Source: Novosphingobium profundi (GTDB lineage: Bacteria; Pseudomonadota; Alphaproteobacteria; Sphingomonadales; Sphingomonadaceae). From it: a DNA stretch of 64,000 bases. Positions 16,709-27,400 of this stretch are shown here, in pieces. Position 1 is the stretch's first letter; the number at the start of each line of letters is the position of its first letter. The translations under genes and the position numbers were made by a program. The stretch lies in NCBI RefSeq assembly GCF_018491765.1, contig NZ_JABWCU010000012.1, forward strand, positions 1 through 64,000. The letters are read 5' to 3'. The notes beneath the pieces are model-generated. The model did not search any database, was not told the DNA's origin, and was given only the letters and a program-made list of their open reading frames with translations.

Positions 16709-17356
16709 ATGAACGAAGAAGCCGACGTCGATCGCGAGCCCACGCTGCTCTATCTGATCTCCCCGCTCGAAGTGGGGGGCGACTTTCCCGCGCGTCTGGC
16801 GCGGGCTCTCGACGCGGGTGATGTCGCGGCCTTCCAATTTCGGGTGAAGGACGTGGACCAGCACGAGGCCGCACGGCTGGCCGAGCCGCTCCAGGCGATC
16901 TGCGCCGAGCGCGAGGTGGCCTTCATCGTCAACGACTCGATCAGCCTTGCCAAGCGCCTCAAGGCCGATGGCGTGCACCTGGGCCAGGACGACGGCACGG
17001 TCGAGGAAGCGCGCGAGGCGCTGGGCAAGGACGCGCAGATCGGCGTTACCTGCCACGACAGCCGCCATTTCGCGATGGAAGCGGGCGAGGCGGGAGCCGA
17101 CTACGTGGCCTTTGGGGCCTTCTTCCCGACGACGACCAAGCAAACCAAGCACGTCGCAGGCACTGACCTGCTCGAGTGGTGGCAGGCGATCTTCGAGATT
17201 CCCTGCGTCGCGATCGGTGGGATTACGCCCGAGAACTGCGGGGATCTGGTGCGCGCAGGGGCCGACTTCATCGCGGTTTCGGGCGCGGTGTGGAACGGCG
17301 ACGAGGCCGCCGCCGTCGCCGCCTTCAAGGCGGCCATCGCCGAGGCCATGGCCTGA
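16709..17356 (+). CDS. thiE: Thiamine phosphate synthase
   Basis: Joins the pyrimidine and thiazole halves of thiamine, 215 residues, TIM barrel. Motifs are FQFRVKDVDQHEAARLA, FIVNDSISLAKRLKADGVHLGQDDG, GVTCHDSRHFAM, ADYVAFGAFFPTTTK and IGGITPENCGDL. The first beta strand begins only after a ~15-residue acidic extension. The ATG at 16709 begins the usual N terminus; the frame is open further up without family similarity. It stands after the fba terminator and converges with the LuxR-type regulator, so it likely has its own promoter. Confidence 0.94.
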   Translation: MNEEADVDREPTLLYLISPLEVGGDFPARLARALDAGDVAAFQFRVKDVDQHEAARLAEPLQAICAEREVAFIVNDSISLAKRLKADGVHLGQDDGTVEEAREALGKDAQIGVTCHDSRHFAMEAGEAGADYVAFGAFFPTTTKQTKHVAGTDLLEWWQAIFEIPCVAIGGITPENCGDLVRAGADFIAVSGAVWNGDEAAAVAAFKAAIAEAMA

Positions 17357-17381
17357 TTTGCGGGCTTTCGGTGGGGGTGGC

Positions 17382-18512
17382 TCAGGCCATGCCCGCCGTT
17401 CCCTCGAGCACGAGCCGGACCAGTTCAGCCTTACCGCGCACGCCCAGCTTGGCGTAAATGCGCTTGGAATAGTTGCGCGCGGTCTCGACGGTGAGGCCCA
17501 TCGCCCGCGCGGCTTCGGCGATTGTCAGGCCTTGCGCGAGTTTCAGCGCCAATTCCGCTTCGCGCCGGGGCAGTTCGTGCACCGCGCGCAGCCTTTCGGC
17601 AGCTTGCTGTGACAAGTCGCGCGGCAGCGTGAACAGCGCCAGGAATTCGCCGGAAAGGCCGGCCGTGTGATCGTCCTGGGCACCGTCGGACGTGGATGGC
17701 GGCGGCGACAGGGGAACGAGCAGCGCCTCGATACGTGGCGTCTCGCTCAGCAGGCACGGCACACCCTGCTGAGCCGGGTCATGGTCGAACGATTGGATCG
17801 CGGACGACAGGGCTTTCTCACCCGTGCGAGACAGGCCCAGCAGGCGCTCGCCGGCGCGCGGGACGTGATCCTTGTGCTGGGACCACCATGCCGCCGTTTC
17901 CGGTGCGCAGGCGATGAGCCGCGCGTCGCGGTCGAATGCCATCCAGCCATTGCCCGAGCGGGCAAGGCCCGTGGCGCTGATCCGGGCGTTGCGTCGCTCC
18001 AGCTCCAGTTCGCTGGCCGAGCGCATCGCCTCGGCGACATAGGGCGCCAGGGTGGAGAGCAGGGCGCTGTCGCTGGCGCGGCAGGCGCTGGTGCGGGCAA
18101 GGACCAGCCAGACGTTGAGGCGCGGCTCGGCAAGCACGCGCACGATGCGTTCGTCGGCAAGGCCCAGCTCGCTCATCTGGCGGCGCCTTTCGGCGCGCAG
18201 CACCGGATCATGGTCGACCATTTCGCCGATTGCGTAGACGCGTCCCGGGCGCAAGCTGTCGTAGTCGGCGCGCTCGAGAGCGAAGAGGGTGGTCATCTTG
18301 CCTTGCAATTGCGCGTAGGCGAGTGGATCGCCGGCGCTGAACAGCGTCATTTCGCCCTGGCTCGCCTCGCCCCGGCGGACCAGCAGGGCGACGCAGCGTG
18401 CCTCGGTGCGGCGGCGAACCCGTTCAAGAAACGACGAAAATGGCGGATTTTCACGCATTCCGCTCAGGAGCGGAAGGATCAGGTCCGTTTCGTCGATGCT
18501 GGTGAGGGCCAT
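17382..18512 (-). CDS. LuxR-family transcriptional regulator with unassigned sensor region
   Basis: A 376-residue regulator. Residues ~314-372 are a LuxR/GerE helix-turn-helix with [30 protein letters not shown]. The long N-terminal part has no Walker motif, so it is not a MalT-type ATPase. It has weak PAS/GAF character (a conserved [15 protein letters not shown] strand-helix section near residue 190). The gene is divergent from cysD with 110 bases between them, and its ribosome site lies within a perfect palindrome. Control of the cys genes or of itself is possible but not shown. Confidence 0.88.
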   Translation of the reverse strand: MALTSIDETDLILPLLSGMRENPPFSSFLERVRRRTEARCVALLVRRGEASQGEMTLFSAGDPLAYAQLQGKMTTLFALERADYDSLRPGRVYAIGEMVDHDPVLRAERRRQMSELGLADERIVRVLAEPRLNVWLVLARTSACRASDSALLSTLAPYVAEAMRSASELELERRNARISATGLARSGNGWMAFDRDARLIACAPETAAWWSQHKDHVPRAGERLLGLSRTGEKALSSAIQSFDHDPAQQGVPCLLSETPRIEALLVPLSPPPSTSDGAQDDHTAGLSGEFLALFTLPRDLSQQAAERLRAVHELPRREAELALKLAQGLTIAEAARAMGLTVETARNYSKRIYAKLGVRGKAELVRLVLEGTAGMA

Positions 18513-18514
18513 AC

Positions 18515-18530
18515 CCTCCCATATGGGAGG
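18515..18530. promoter_or_regulatory. Perfect 16-base palindrome at the luxR-type start
   Basis: CCTCCCATATGGGAGG is a perfect dyad two bases upstream of the regulator's ATG on the minus strand. The right arm read on that strand is GGGAGG, the only plausible Shine-Dalgarno, about two bases from the start. The arms could therefore either bind a dimeric regulator (autoregulation) or fold in the mRNA and hide the ribosome site. Confidence 0.6.
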
Positions 18531-18622
18531 TTCGCGTCCCTGTCATCCCTGTAGTTTCACCCGTGTTCCGTTTGGAGACGCGGGAAACCGACCGACGCGC
18601 CGGCGCGCGAAGAGGGAGTTCG

Positions 18623-19534
18623 ATGAAGAAACTTACGCATCTTGAGCGACTGGAAGCCGAAAGCATCCAGATCATTCGCGAAGTGGCCGCCGAGGCCGAA
18701 AAGCCCGTCATGCTCTATTCGGTCGGCAAGGACAGCGCGGTCATGCTGCACCTCGCGCGCAAGGCTTTCTACCCCTCGCCGCCGCCGTTCCCGCTGCTCC
18801 ACGTCGACACGACCTGGAAGTTCAAGGCGATGTACGAGCTGCGCGACAAGATGGCCGAGATGTCGGGCATGGAACTGCTCGTCTACAACAACCCCGAAGC
18901 CAAGGAAAAGGGCATCAACCCCTTCGACCACGGCTCGCTCCACACCGACATGTGGAAGACCGAAGGCTTGAAGCAGGCGCTCGACAAGTACGGTTTCGAC
19001 GCCGCCTTCGGCGGTGCCCGCCGCGACGAGGAGAAGAGCCGCGCCAAGGAGCGCATCTTCTCGTTCCGCACTTCCTCGCATGGCTGGGATCCCAAGAACC
19101 AGCGCCCCGAGCTGTGGAACCTCTACAACGCCAAGAAGGCGCGCGGCGAATCGATCCGCGTCTTCCCGATCTCGAACTGGACCGAGCTCGACGTGTGGCA
19201 GTACATCCGCCTCGAGAACATTCCCATCGTGCCGCTCTACTTTGCCGAAAAGCGCCCGACTTTCGAGTGGGAAGGGGGCCTGTTCATGGCCGATGATCCC
19301 GAGCGTCTCGAGAAGGTGCTGGGCTACATGCCCGAGATCACCGAGAAGTCGATCCGCTTCCGCACGCTCGGCTGCTTCCCGCTGACCGGTGCGGTGGAGA
19401 GCAAGGCGGCGACGCTGACCGACGTCATCCAGGAGACGCTCCTCACCACCACCAGCGAGCGTCAGGGCCGCGTGATCGACAAGGACGCCGGCGGTGCCGG
19501 CATGGAAGTCAAGAAGCAGCAGGGGTACTTCTGA
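18623..19534 (+). CDS. cysD: Sulfate adenylyltransferase subunit 2
   Basis: Small (catalytic) subunit of ATP sulfurylase, forming APS from sulfate and ATP. The 303-residue protein has the PP-loop [10 protein letters not shown] (33-42), [19 protein letters not shown], and [15 protein letters not shown]. The ATG at 18623 lies behind GGGAG (18613-18617); the frame is open to a GTG at 18563, but the extra residues are not CysD-like. Its stop overlaps the cysN start (TGATG). Confidence 0.97.
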   Translation: MKKLTHLERLEAESIQIIREVAAEAEKPVMLYSVGKDSAVMLHLARKAFYPSPPPFPLLHVDTTWKFKAMYELRDKMAEMSGMELLVYNNPEAKEKGINPFDHGSLHTDMWKTEGLKQALDKYGFDAAFGGARRDEEKSRAKERIFSFRTSSHGWDPKNQRPELWNLYNAKKARGESIRVFPISNWTELDVWQYIRLENIPIVPLYFAEKRPTFEWEGGLFMADDPERLEKVLGYMPEITEKSIRFRTLGCFPLTGAVESKAATLTDVIQETLLTTTSERQGRVIDKDAGGAGMEVKKQQGYF

Positions 19535-21471
19535 TGGCGACGATCGAAAACACCGAAGCCAACTACGTCGTCGACAAGCTGATCGCCGAGGACATCGACA
19601 GCTACCTCGACCAGCATGAGCACAAGACCATGCTGCGCTTCATCACCTGCGGCAGCGTGGACGACGGCAAGTCGACCCTGATCGGTCGCCTGCTCTACGA
19701 TTCGAAGATGATCTTCGAGGACCAGCTCGACGCGCTGGCAAACGATTCCAAGAAGGTGGGCACGCAAGGCCAGGAGATCGACTTCGCGCTTCTCGTCGAT
19801 GGCCTTGCGGCCGAGCGCGAGCAGGGCATCACCATCGACGTCGCCTACCGCTTCTTCAACACCGAGAAGCGCAAGTTCATTGTCGCCGACTGCCCGGGCC
19901 ACGAGCAGTACACGCGCAACATGGTGACTGGCGCCTCGACCTCGGACCTCGCGGTCATCCTGATCGACGCGCGCAAGGGCGTGCTCGTCCAGACGCGCCG
20001 CCACAGCTACATCTGCAAGCTCTTGGGCGTGAAGAACATCGTCCTCGCGGTCAACAAGATGGACCTCGTCGACTACAGCCAGGAGGTCTTCGACAAGATC
20101 CTCGCCGACTACACCGAGTTTGCGGGCTCGATCGGGATCGAGAGCTTCACCGCGATGCCGATTTCGGGCTTCAAGGGCGACAACATCACCTCGCTCTCGC
20201 CCAACATGCCCTGGTACACCGCGCCCAAGTACGCGGGCGTGCCGCTCATCGAGCACCTCGAAACCGTCGAGGTCATGACCTCGGACGATGCCGACAAGCC
20301 CTTCCGCATGCAGGTGCAGTGGGTCAACCGTCCCAACCTCGACTTCCGTGGCTTCTCGGGCCAGATCGCGACGGGCGTGGTCAAACCGGGTGACAAGATC
20401 CGCGTCCTGCCCTCGGGCAAGACCAGCACGGTCAGCAAGATCGTGACCTTCGACGGCGATCTGGAAGAAGCGGTCGCTGGCCAGTCGGTCACGGTCTGCT
20501 TCGCGGACGAGATCGACTGTTCGCGCGGGTCGGTGATCTCCATCGCCGATGCGCCGCCGCAGACCGCCGACCAGTTCGAGGCGACGTTCGTGTGGATGGC
20601 CGACGAGGCGATGGTGCCCGGCCGCGCCTACTGGATGAAGATCGGCACGCAGATGGTCTCGGCCTCGGTTGCCGAGCCCAAGTACGAGATCAACGTCAAC
20701 ACGATGGACGAACTGGCGGCCAAGACGCTGGAACTGAACTCGATTGGCGTGGCCGAGCTGACCACCGACAAGCAGATCGTCTTCGAACCCTATGCCGAGA
20801 ATCGGCAGCTTGGCGGGTTCATCCTGATCGACAAGATGACCAACGCCACGGTGGCGGCGGGCATGATCAATTTCTCGCTGCGCCGTTCGCAGAACGTGCA
20901 TTGGCAGGCGGTCGACATCACCCGCTCTCAGCACGCCGGTCTCAAGAACCAGAAGCCGGCCGTGCTGTGGTTCACAGGGCTCTCGGGTTCGGGCAAGTCG
21001 ACGATCGCCAACATGGTCGAGAAGAAGCTGCACCGGATGAACCGGCACACCTTCCTGCTCGATGGCGACAACGTGCGCCATGGCCTCAACAAGGATCTTG
21101 GCTTCACCGAGGCGGATCGCATCGAGAACATCCGCCGCGTGGGCGAAGTCTCCAAGCTGATGACCGATGCCGGCCTCATCGTGATCACCGCGTTCATCTC
21201 GCCCTTCCAGGCCGACCGCGAACTGGTGCGCTCGATGCTGCCCGAAGGCGAGTTCTTGGAGGTCTTCATCGACACCCCGCTCAAGGTGGCCGAGGCGCGG
21301 GACGTCAAGGGCCTCTACAAGAAGGCGCGTGCCGGCGAACTCAAGAACTTCACGGGTATCGACAGCCCCTACGAAGCGCCACGCAGTCCCGAGATCCGGA
21401 TCGACACCACGCGGCTTTCGCCTGAGGAAGCGGCTGACCTGATCGTCGACACGCTGCTGGGAGACGTTTGA
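19534..21471 (+). CDS. cysNC: Bifunctional sulfate adenylyltransferase subunit 1 / APS kinase
   Basis: A 645-residue fusion. Residues ~30-460 are CysN, an EF-Tu-like GTPase that energises APS synthesis (GSVDDGKST at 40-48, [19 protein letters not shown]). Residues ~475-645 are CysC, which makes PAPS (P-loop GLSGSGKST at 482-490, [16 protein letters not shown], and a mobile lid near the end). The fusion is common in alphaproteobacteria and Rhizobium NodQ. It begins on the cysD stop and ends on the cysQ start, so the three genes are coupled. Confidence 0.97.
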   Translation: MATIENTEANYVVDKLIAEDIDSYLDQHEHKTMLRFITCGSVDDGKSTLIGRLLYDSKMIFEDQLDALANDSKKVGTQGQEIDFALLVDGLAAEREQGITIDVAYRFFNTEKRKFIVADCPGHEQYTRNMVTGASTSDLAVILIDARKGVLVQTRRHSYICKLLGVKNIVLAVNKMDLVDYSQEVFDKILADYTEFAGSIGIESFTAMPISGFKGDNITSLSPNMPWYTAPKYAGVPLIEHLETVEVMTSDDADKPFRMQVQWVNRPNLDFRGFSGQIATGVVKPGDKIRVLPSGKTSTVSKIVTFDGDLEEAVAGQSVTVCFADEIDCSRGSVISIADAPPQTADQFEATFVWMADEAMVPGRAYWMKIGTQMVSASVAEPKYEINVNTMDELAAKTLELNSIGVAELTTDKQIVFEPYAENRQLGGFILIDKMTNATVAAGMINFSLRRSQNVHWQAVDITRSQHAGLKNQKPAVLWFTGLSGSGKSTIANMVEKKLHRMNRHTFLLDGDNVRHGLNKDLGFTEADRIENIRRVGEVSKLMTDAGLIVITAFISPFQADRELVRSMLPEGEFLEVFIDTPLKVAEARDVKGLYKKARAGELKNFTGIDSPYEAPRSPEIRIDTTRLSPEEAADLIVDTLLGDV

Positions 21472-22208
21472 TGACGATGGCGGACGGCGATCTCGCCGCT
21501 CACCTCGCGCACGTGGCGGGCAAGATCCTGCTCGAAGTGCGCGAGTCGGGCATGTTCGAGGGCAAGTCGCTGGGCAAGGCCGGCGACCAGACCGCGAACC
21601 AGTTCCTCGTCCACGCGCTGCGCCAGCAGCGCGCCGAGGACGGTCTGCTCTCCGAAGAGGAGAAGGACAACGCCGAGCGCCTTTCCAAGGAGCGGGTGTG
21701 GATCGTCGATCCGGTTGACGGCACCCGCGAATATGGCGAGGCGCGCGCGGACTGGGCGGTCCATGTCGGCATGGCGGTGAACGGCGCGCCGGTGCTGGGG
21801 GCGGTGGCGCTGCCTGGGGCGGGTGAGGTGCTGCGCTCGGACCAGCCGGGCGAAATCCCGCCCGCGCCGGAAAAGCTGCGCATGGTGGTCAGTCGCACCC
21901 GTCCGGCCAAGGAGGCGACGGGCGTGTGCGAGGCGATCGGCGGCGAACTGGTGCCGATGGGCTCGGCCGGGGCGAAAGCCATGGCCATCCTGCGCGGCGA
22001 GGCGGACATCTACCTGCACTCGGGCGGCCAGTACGAATGGGATAGTTGCGCACCGGCGGCCGTGGCGCTGGGCTGGGGCCTTCACGCCTCGCGCATCGAC
22101 GGCAGCCCGCTCGTCTACAACCAGCAGGACGTCTATATGCCGGACCTGCTGATCTGCCGTAAGGAGCACGCCGAGATGGTGCTCGAGAAGGTCAAGGCCT
22201 TCCTCTGA
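21471..22208 (+). CDS. cysQ: 3'(2'),5'-bisphosphate nucleotidase (CysQ)
   Basis: Removes PAP (and PAPS) formed by sulfate assimilation. The 245-residue inositol-monophosphatase fold carries the metal motif IVDPVDGTREYGE, an upstream acidic pair (LSEEEKDN), and the second metal site WDSCAPAAVALGWGL. Lys and Asp of the family substrate loop are present. The ATG at 21471 overlaps the cysNC stop; an ATG six bases later would shorten it by two residues. It completes the sulfate operon. Confidence 0.92.
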   Translation: MTMADGDLAAHLAHVAGKILLEVRESGMFEGKSLGKAGDQTANQFLVHALRQQRAEDGLLSEEEKDNAERLSKERVWIVDPVDGTREYGEARADWAVHVGMAVNGAPVLGAVALPGAGEVLRSDQPGEIPPAPEKLRMVVSRTRPAKEATGVCEAIGGELVPMGSAGAKAMAILRGEADIYLHSGGQYEWDSCAPAAVALGWGLHASRIDGSPLVYNQQDVYMPDLLICRKEHAEMVLEKVKAFL

Positions 22209-22210
22209 GC

Positions 22211-22269
22211 CGCGACCTTGCGTCGCGACGCCAAACATAGACGCCGGCGAGGTCAGCCCTTGCCGGCGT
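22211..22269. terminator. Two hairpins between convergent cysQ and marR
   Basis: CGCGAC-CTTGC-GTCGCG (22211-22227) is a six-pair stem. ACGCCGGC (22241-22248) and GCCGGCGT (22262-22269) make an eight-pair stem whose right arm lies in the last codons of the minus-strand MarR gene. Neither has a good T tract, so factor-aided or structural termination is more likely than a clean intrinsic terminator. Confidence 0.45.
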
Positions 22270-22726
22270 TTGCATAGATGCGGTCGAGGAAGTCGCGCAT
22301 CTGCTCGAGCTCCTCATGGCTGAAGCCCTTGAAGATCTTTTCCTCGCTCTCGGTCGCGATCTGGCCGATCGTTTCGAGGAGTGGGCGCGCGGCATCGGTG
22401 ACGTGCACCGCGCGCGCACGGCGGTCGTCCTCGCGGTCGGCGCGTTCAAGCAGGCCCTCGGTGCACAGCTTGTCGATCAGCCGCCCGGCCGAGGCTTCCG
22501 AAATGCCCAGGTGTTCCGCCAGCGTGCGTTGCGTCGCACCGGGATAGCGCGCGGCGATGCCGATCATCGTCCATTGCGAGAGGCTGCCGTTGAGAGCGGA
22601 GACCTTGCGGTCGAAGTTGTTGCGCAGGAGGCGGGCCAGAACCGTCAACCGAATGGAGATCTGACGTTGGATGGTATCGCCCTTGAAGAAGAGCGATTTC
22701 ATCGTCTTGCAGGTGCTCTGGCACAT
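22253..22726 (-). CDS. MarR-family transcriptional regulator
   Basis: A winged-helix regulator. LTVLARLLRNNFDRKVS opens the dimerisation helix. The recognition region TQRTLAEHLGISEASAGRLIDKLCTEGLLERADREDDRRARAVHVTD (in parts) has the conserved wing Asp-Arg of the MarR family, followed by a C-terminal helix. The frame opens with a TTG at 22819, but the first 30 residues are Pro/Arg-rich and unlike MarR. I place the start at the ATG at 22726, and 22702 is also possible. It follows the efflux genes on the same strand after a 253-base gap, suggesting regulation of them. Confidence 0.85.
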   Translation of the reverse strand: MCQSTCKTMKSLFFKGDTIQRQISIRLTVLARLLRNNFDRKVSALNGSLSQWTMIGIAARYPGATQRTLAEHLGISEASAGRLIDKLCTEGLLERADREDDRRARAVHVTDAARPLLETIGQIATESEEKIFKGFSHEELEQMRDFLDRIYANAGKG

Positions 22727-22979
22727 TGCGTCCGTCTTCAAGCAACTATCCTTGTCCAATGTCGCGCGCGGCCTCCGTTCGCCGGGCCCCGGCGCGTGGG
22801 GCTGCTTCGGTGCTCGCAAACGCCTGATTGCCTCTCCCGGTCAGCAAGCACAAGAGCGCTGGCAGGGACTGATCGGCTTGCACAGGCCTTCGACCTTGGC
22901 GCGCGAGGCGTCAAGCGGGTAGCCCCGGCTTGACGTTTTGTAACCGCCGCGCGTGCCGCACGGATCGAGGGGTGCGGCT

Positions 22980-24410
22980 CTACGGGGTGTTGGGCGCGTC
23001 GGGGCGGGGCTGGCTCGCCTGGTCCCCGCCGAGCACGCGGTAGAGCGTGATGCGGTTGGAGGCGAGCGCCAGGCGCGTGGCGATCTCGCTCTGGCGGGCG
23101 GTGTAGAGGCTGCGCTGGGCGTCGAGATTGTCGAGCGAACTGGCAATTCCGCGCTTGTAGGTGGCCTCGATCAGGTTCGCGTTGTCCTGCGTGACCTCGG
23201 TATAGGCCCGCGCGGAGCGCAGCCGTTCGGCAATCGTGCCCTGGTCGGCAAGCGCGTCGGCTACCTCGCTGAAGGCGGTCTGGATGGCCTTTTCGTAGGT
23301 CGCGAGCGCCGCGTCGCGCTGCGCCTTGGCGACTTCGACATTGGCCTTCTTTCCGCCTGCGTTGAAGATCGTCCAGTCGGCATCGCCGCCCAGCGTGGTC
23401 GTTTCCGAGGCGCTCTTGAAGAGGTCCGAGAGCGAGGTGCTGGCAAAGCCCAGGAGCGCGGTCAGCGAGATCGTCGGGAAAAGCTGCGCGCGCGCGACGC
23501 CGATGTCGGCGTTGGCGGCCCGCAGGTCATACTCGGCTTCGAGCACGTCCGGGCGATGCAGCAGGACGCGGGTGTCGGTGCCGGCCGGCACTTCACCCAG
23601 GCTCTCGTTCACGCGGGCGATGCTGGTGGGCAGCAGCGCAGGATCGATCTCGGCGCCGACGAGCAGGCGAAGCGCGTTGACGTCCTGCGCAAGCGCGGTC
23701 GTCTGCGAGGCCAGGTCGCTCTTTGCGGTCTCGAGCACCTGCTGGGCCTGGCGCAGCTCGGTGCGGGCCGCGACGCCGCCCTTGAGACGTGCTTCGGACA
23801 GGCGCACGCTATCTTGCGCATTGCTTGCCGTTTCCTGCGCAATGCGCAGAAGTTCGCTGTCCGCCGCGTAATTGGCCCAGGCTTGCGCAATGTCGGCCAC
23901 GAGGCCAAGGCGCACGGTGCGCGCCGCCGCTTCGGTGGAAAGCGCGGTGGCGCGTTGCGCGGCGGTCGCGTTCGCGAGCTTGCCGAACAGGTCGAGCTCG
24001 AAGCTCGAGATGCCGCCCGTCAGCGAATAGGACCAGCCGTTGAGGCCGAAGCCGCCGCCGGTCTCGCTGTCGGTCGCCGAACCCGAAGTGCCGACCGTCG
24101 GGAACTGGTCGGCGCGGGTGACGCGCACTTGCGCACGCGCGGCCACGATGTTCGCCGCCGCGACGCGCACGTCGCGGTTGTTGACCAGCGCGCTCTCGAT
24201 CAAACTCTGCAGGCGCGGATCCTGGAAGATGTCCTTGTAGGACACCACCGGAAGTCCGGCCTCGCTGTGCGCGAGATAAGCGTCGCCGCGCGGCCAGGAG
24301 GCGGGCACCGGGCTTTCGGGCTGGACGTACTTGGGAGCCATCGAACAGGCACCCAGCGCCAGGGCACAGGCGAGGCCGGTGCTGCGCTTCAGGCTCGCGA
24401 GGCGGTTCAT
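22980..24410 (-). CDS. RND efflux outer membrane lipoprotein (NodT/OprM type)
   Basis: The channel component that carries substrates across the outer membrane as a trimer. The 476-residue protein has a lipoprotein signal ending LGAC (Cys22). Two internally similar OEP repeats follow (LIESALVNNRDVRVAAANIVAARAQ ... and LLHRPDVLEAEYDLRAANADIGVAR in the second). The start overlaps the pump stop by four bases (ATGA), so the channel is co-translated with the pump. Substrate is unknown. Confidence 0.95.
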   Translation of the reverse strand: MNRLASLKRSTGLACALALGACSMAPKYVQPESPVPASWPRGDAYLAHSEAGLPVVSYKDIFQDPRLQSLIESALVNNRDVRVAAANIVAARAQVRVTRADQFPTVGTSGSATDSETGGGFGLNGWSYSLTGGISSFELDLFGKLANATAAQRATALSTEAAARTVRLGLVADIAQAWANYAADSELLRIAQETASNAQDSVRLSEARLKGGVAARTELRQAQQVLETAKSDLASQTTALAQDVNALRLLVGAEIDPALLPTSIARVNESLGEVPAGTDTRVLLHRPDVLEAEYDLRAANADIGVARAQLFPTISLTALLGFASTSLSDLFKSASETTTLGGDADWTIFNAGGKKANVEVAKAQRDAALATYEKAIQTAFSEVADALADQGTIAERLRSARAYTEVTQDNANLIEATYKRGIASSLDNLDAQRSLYTARQSEIATRLALASNRITLYRVLGGDQASQPRPDAPNTP

Positions 24411-27400
24411 GCGGCGTCTCCCGAGCGGTTGCCTTCGTTGCGGACGCGGCGCTCCTGGAGGTAGGTGCGCGCCTTGGCCAGACCATCGCGCACGCTGCGG
24501 CGCACGATCACGAAGAAGAGCGGAATGAAGAAGATGGCGAGCATCGTCGCGGTCAGCATGCCGCCGATCACCGCGGTGCCGATGGCGATGCGGCTGTTGG
24601 CGCCAGCGCCCGTGGCGGTGGCGAGCGGAAGCACGCCGAAGATGAACGCGAAGCTGGTCATCAGGATCGGGCGCAAGCGGATGCGGGCGGCTTCGATAGC
24701 TGCCTCGATCACGCGCATGCCCTGCTTCTCCGCCTGCTCGGCGAACTCGATCATGAGGATCGCGTTCTTGGCGGCGAGGCCCATCGTGGTGAGCAGGCCG
24801 ATCTGGAGGTAGACGTCGTTCTCGAGGCCGCGCAGCGTGACGGCGAGGATCGCGCCGAGGAGGCCGAGCGGGATGATCATGATCACCGCGATCGGGATCG
24901 ACCAGCTTTCATAGAGCGCGGCAAGGCACAGGAACACCACCAGCAGAGACAACGCGTAGAGCAAGGGCGCCTGCCCCGAGGAGAGGCGTTCCTGGTAGGA
25001 CGATCCGGCCCAGGCCACGCCCACGCCGGGGATCTGGCTGGCGAGCGCCTCCATCACGTTCATCGCGGTGCCCGAGCTGACGCCCGAGGCCGCGCTGCCC
25101 GAGAATTCGTAAGCCATCAGGCCGTTGAAGCGCGAGGTCGAGCTGGGTGCGGTCGACCAGCTGGTGTGCGCGAAGGCGGAGAAGGGCACCATCTGGCTGT
25201 CGGAGCCGCGCACGAACCACTTGTAGAGGTCTTCGGGGCGCGAGCGGGCCGTGGCCTCGCCCTGCACGTAGACGCGCTTGACGCGGCCCTTGTCGATGAA
25301 GTCGTTGACGTACGTGCCGCCCCAGGCGGTCGCCAGCGTGGAATTGACGTTGGCGGGTGTCAGCCCGAAGGCGGTGAGGGCGCGGGTGTTGGTGTCGACC
25401 TTGAGCGTCGAGACGTCGGGAAGGTCGGACAGGCGCACGCTCGAGAGCTGGTCGTTGGTCGTCGCCGCTGCGAGCAGCGTGTCGCGTGCCTCCTCGAATT
25501 GCTCACGCGAGAGGCCGGACTGATTCTGCAGTTCCATCGTGAAACCCGATGACTGGCCAAGGCCGCGAATGGCGCCCGGGACGAGCACGAAGACCTGTGC
25601 GTTGCGCAAGGCGCTGAAAGCCTTGTTGGCGCGTTGCACGATGGCGTTCGCGGACTGGTCGGAGCGGGTGCGCATGTCCCAGTTGGTGAGACGCACGAAG
25701 CTGGAACCCGAGTTCTGGCCGGACCCACCCGGACCGCCGCCCGAGATCGTGAAGATGCCGTCGACGTTTTCCTTTTCCTGCGTGAGGAAGTACTTCTCCA
25801 CCTCGCGCTGGACCTTTTCGGTCTCCGAGCGGGGCGTGCCCGCAGGCAGGCGCCACTGGACCATCACGTCGCCCTGGTCCTCGTTGGGAAGGAAGCCGGT
25901 GGGCAGGCGCACGAACAGCGCGTAGGTTGCGACGCAGGCCAGAAGGAACAGGCCCAGCCAGCGCCACTTGTGTTCGACGACCGTCTCGACCTTGCGGGCA
26001 TAGGCGTTGCTGAGGCGCTCGAAGCCGCTGTTGAAGGAGGTGTGGAACTTTTCCCAGCCGCGCGCGACGACGGGAAGGCGGCGCTCGATGAACGTGCGCT
26101 TGCGATCGGGCGCGCGCGACTTGCCCTTGAGGAGTGTTGCGCACAGCGCCGGGCTCAAGACCAGCGCGACGAGGACGGAGAGCCCCATCGCGGCCACGAT
26201 GGTGAGCGAGAACTGGCGGTAGATCACGCCGGTCGAGCCGCCGAAGAAGGCCATCGGCATGAACACCGCCGAGAGCACCAGGCCGATCGCGATCAGCGCG
26301 ACCTGGATTTCCTTCATCGATTCGATGGTTGCGTCGCGCGCGCTCATGCCCGGATTTTCCTCGAGCAGGCGCTCGACGTTCTCAACCACGACAATGGCGT
26401 CGTCGACGAGCAGGCCGATCGCCAGCACGAGCCCGAACAGGGTCATCGTGTTGAGCGAGAAATCCATGACATAAAGGATGCCGAAAGTGCCGAGCAGCAC
26501 GACCGGGACGGCGATGGCCGGGATCAGCGTCGCGCGCCAGCTTTGCAGGAACACGAACATCACGATGACGACGAGGCCGATCGCCTCGAACAGTGCCTTC
26601 TCGACTTCCTCGACCGAGAGCTTGATGAATTCGGTGCTGTCGCGGCCGTAGAAGAAGGTCACCCCATCGGGAATGTTCGGGGCGAGCTGGTCCATCTTGG
26701 CCTTGACCCGCTCGGCCGTGGCAAGCGCGTCGGCGCCGGGCGAGAGCGAGATCGCGATGCCAGCGCCGGGGTGCCCGTTGAAGCGGGTGACGATGTTGTA
26801 GCTTTCGGCGCCCATTTCGACGCGCGCGACGTCACCCACGGTGACGGTCGACCCGTCGGTGTTGGTCTTGAGCACGATCTCGCGGAACTGTTCGGGCGTC
26901 TGCAGGCGCGAACCGGCGGTGACGGTCGCGGTCAGGGACTGGTCGTCGGGTGCGGGAAGGCCGCCGATCGAACCGGCGGCAACTTCGGTGTTCTGCGCGG
27001 TGATGGCCGAGGTCACGTCGCTGGGCATCAGCTTGACCGCGGCGAGCTTTGCCGGGTCGAGCCAGACGCGGATCGCGTGCGGCGCGCCGAACACGTCGAC
27101 TTCGCCCACGCCCTCGATGCGCGAGAGCGGGTCCTGGATGTTGGACGAGAGGTAGTCCGAGACATCCTGGTTCGAGCGGCTGTCGGTTTCGTCGAAGACC
27201 GCGATGACCATCAGCTGGTCGGGGTTCGACTTGGTGACCTTGACGCCCTGGGTCTGCACCGTCTGGGGCAGGCGCGAAAGCGCGGACTGGACCTTGTTCT
27301 GGACCTGGACCTGCGCGATGTCGGGATCGGTGCCCTTGGCGAAGATCGCGCTGATCGTGGCACGCCCGCTGTTGGTGGACTGCGAGCTGAAGTAGAGCAG

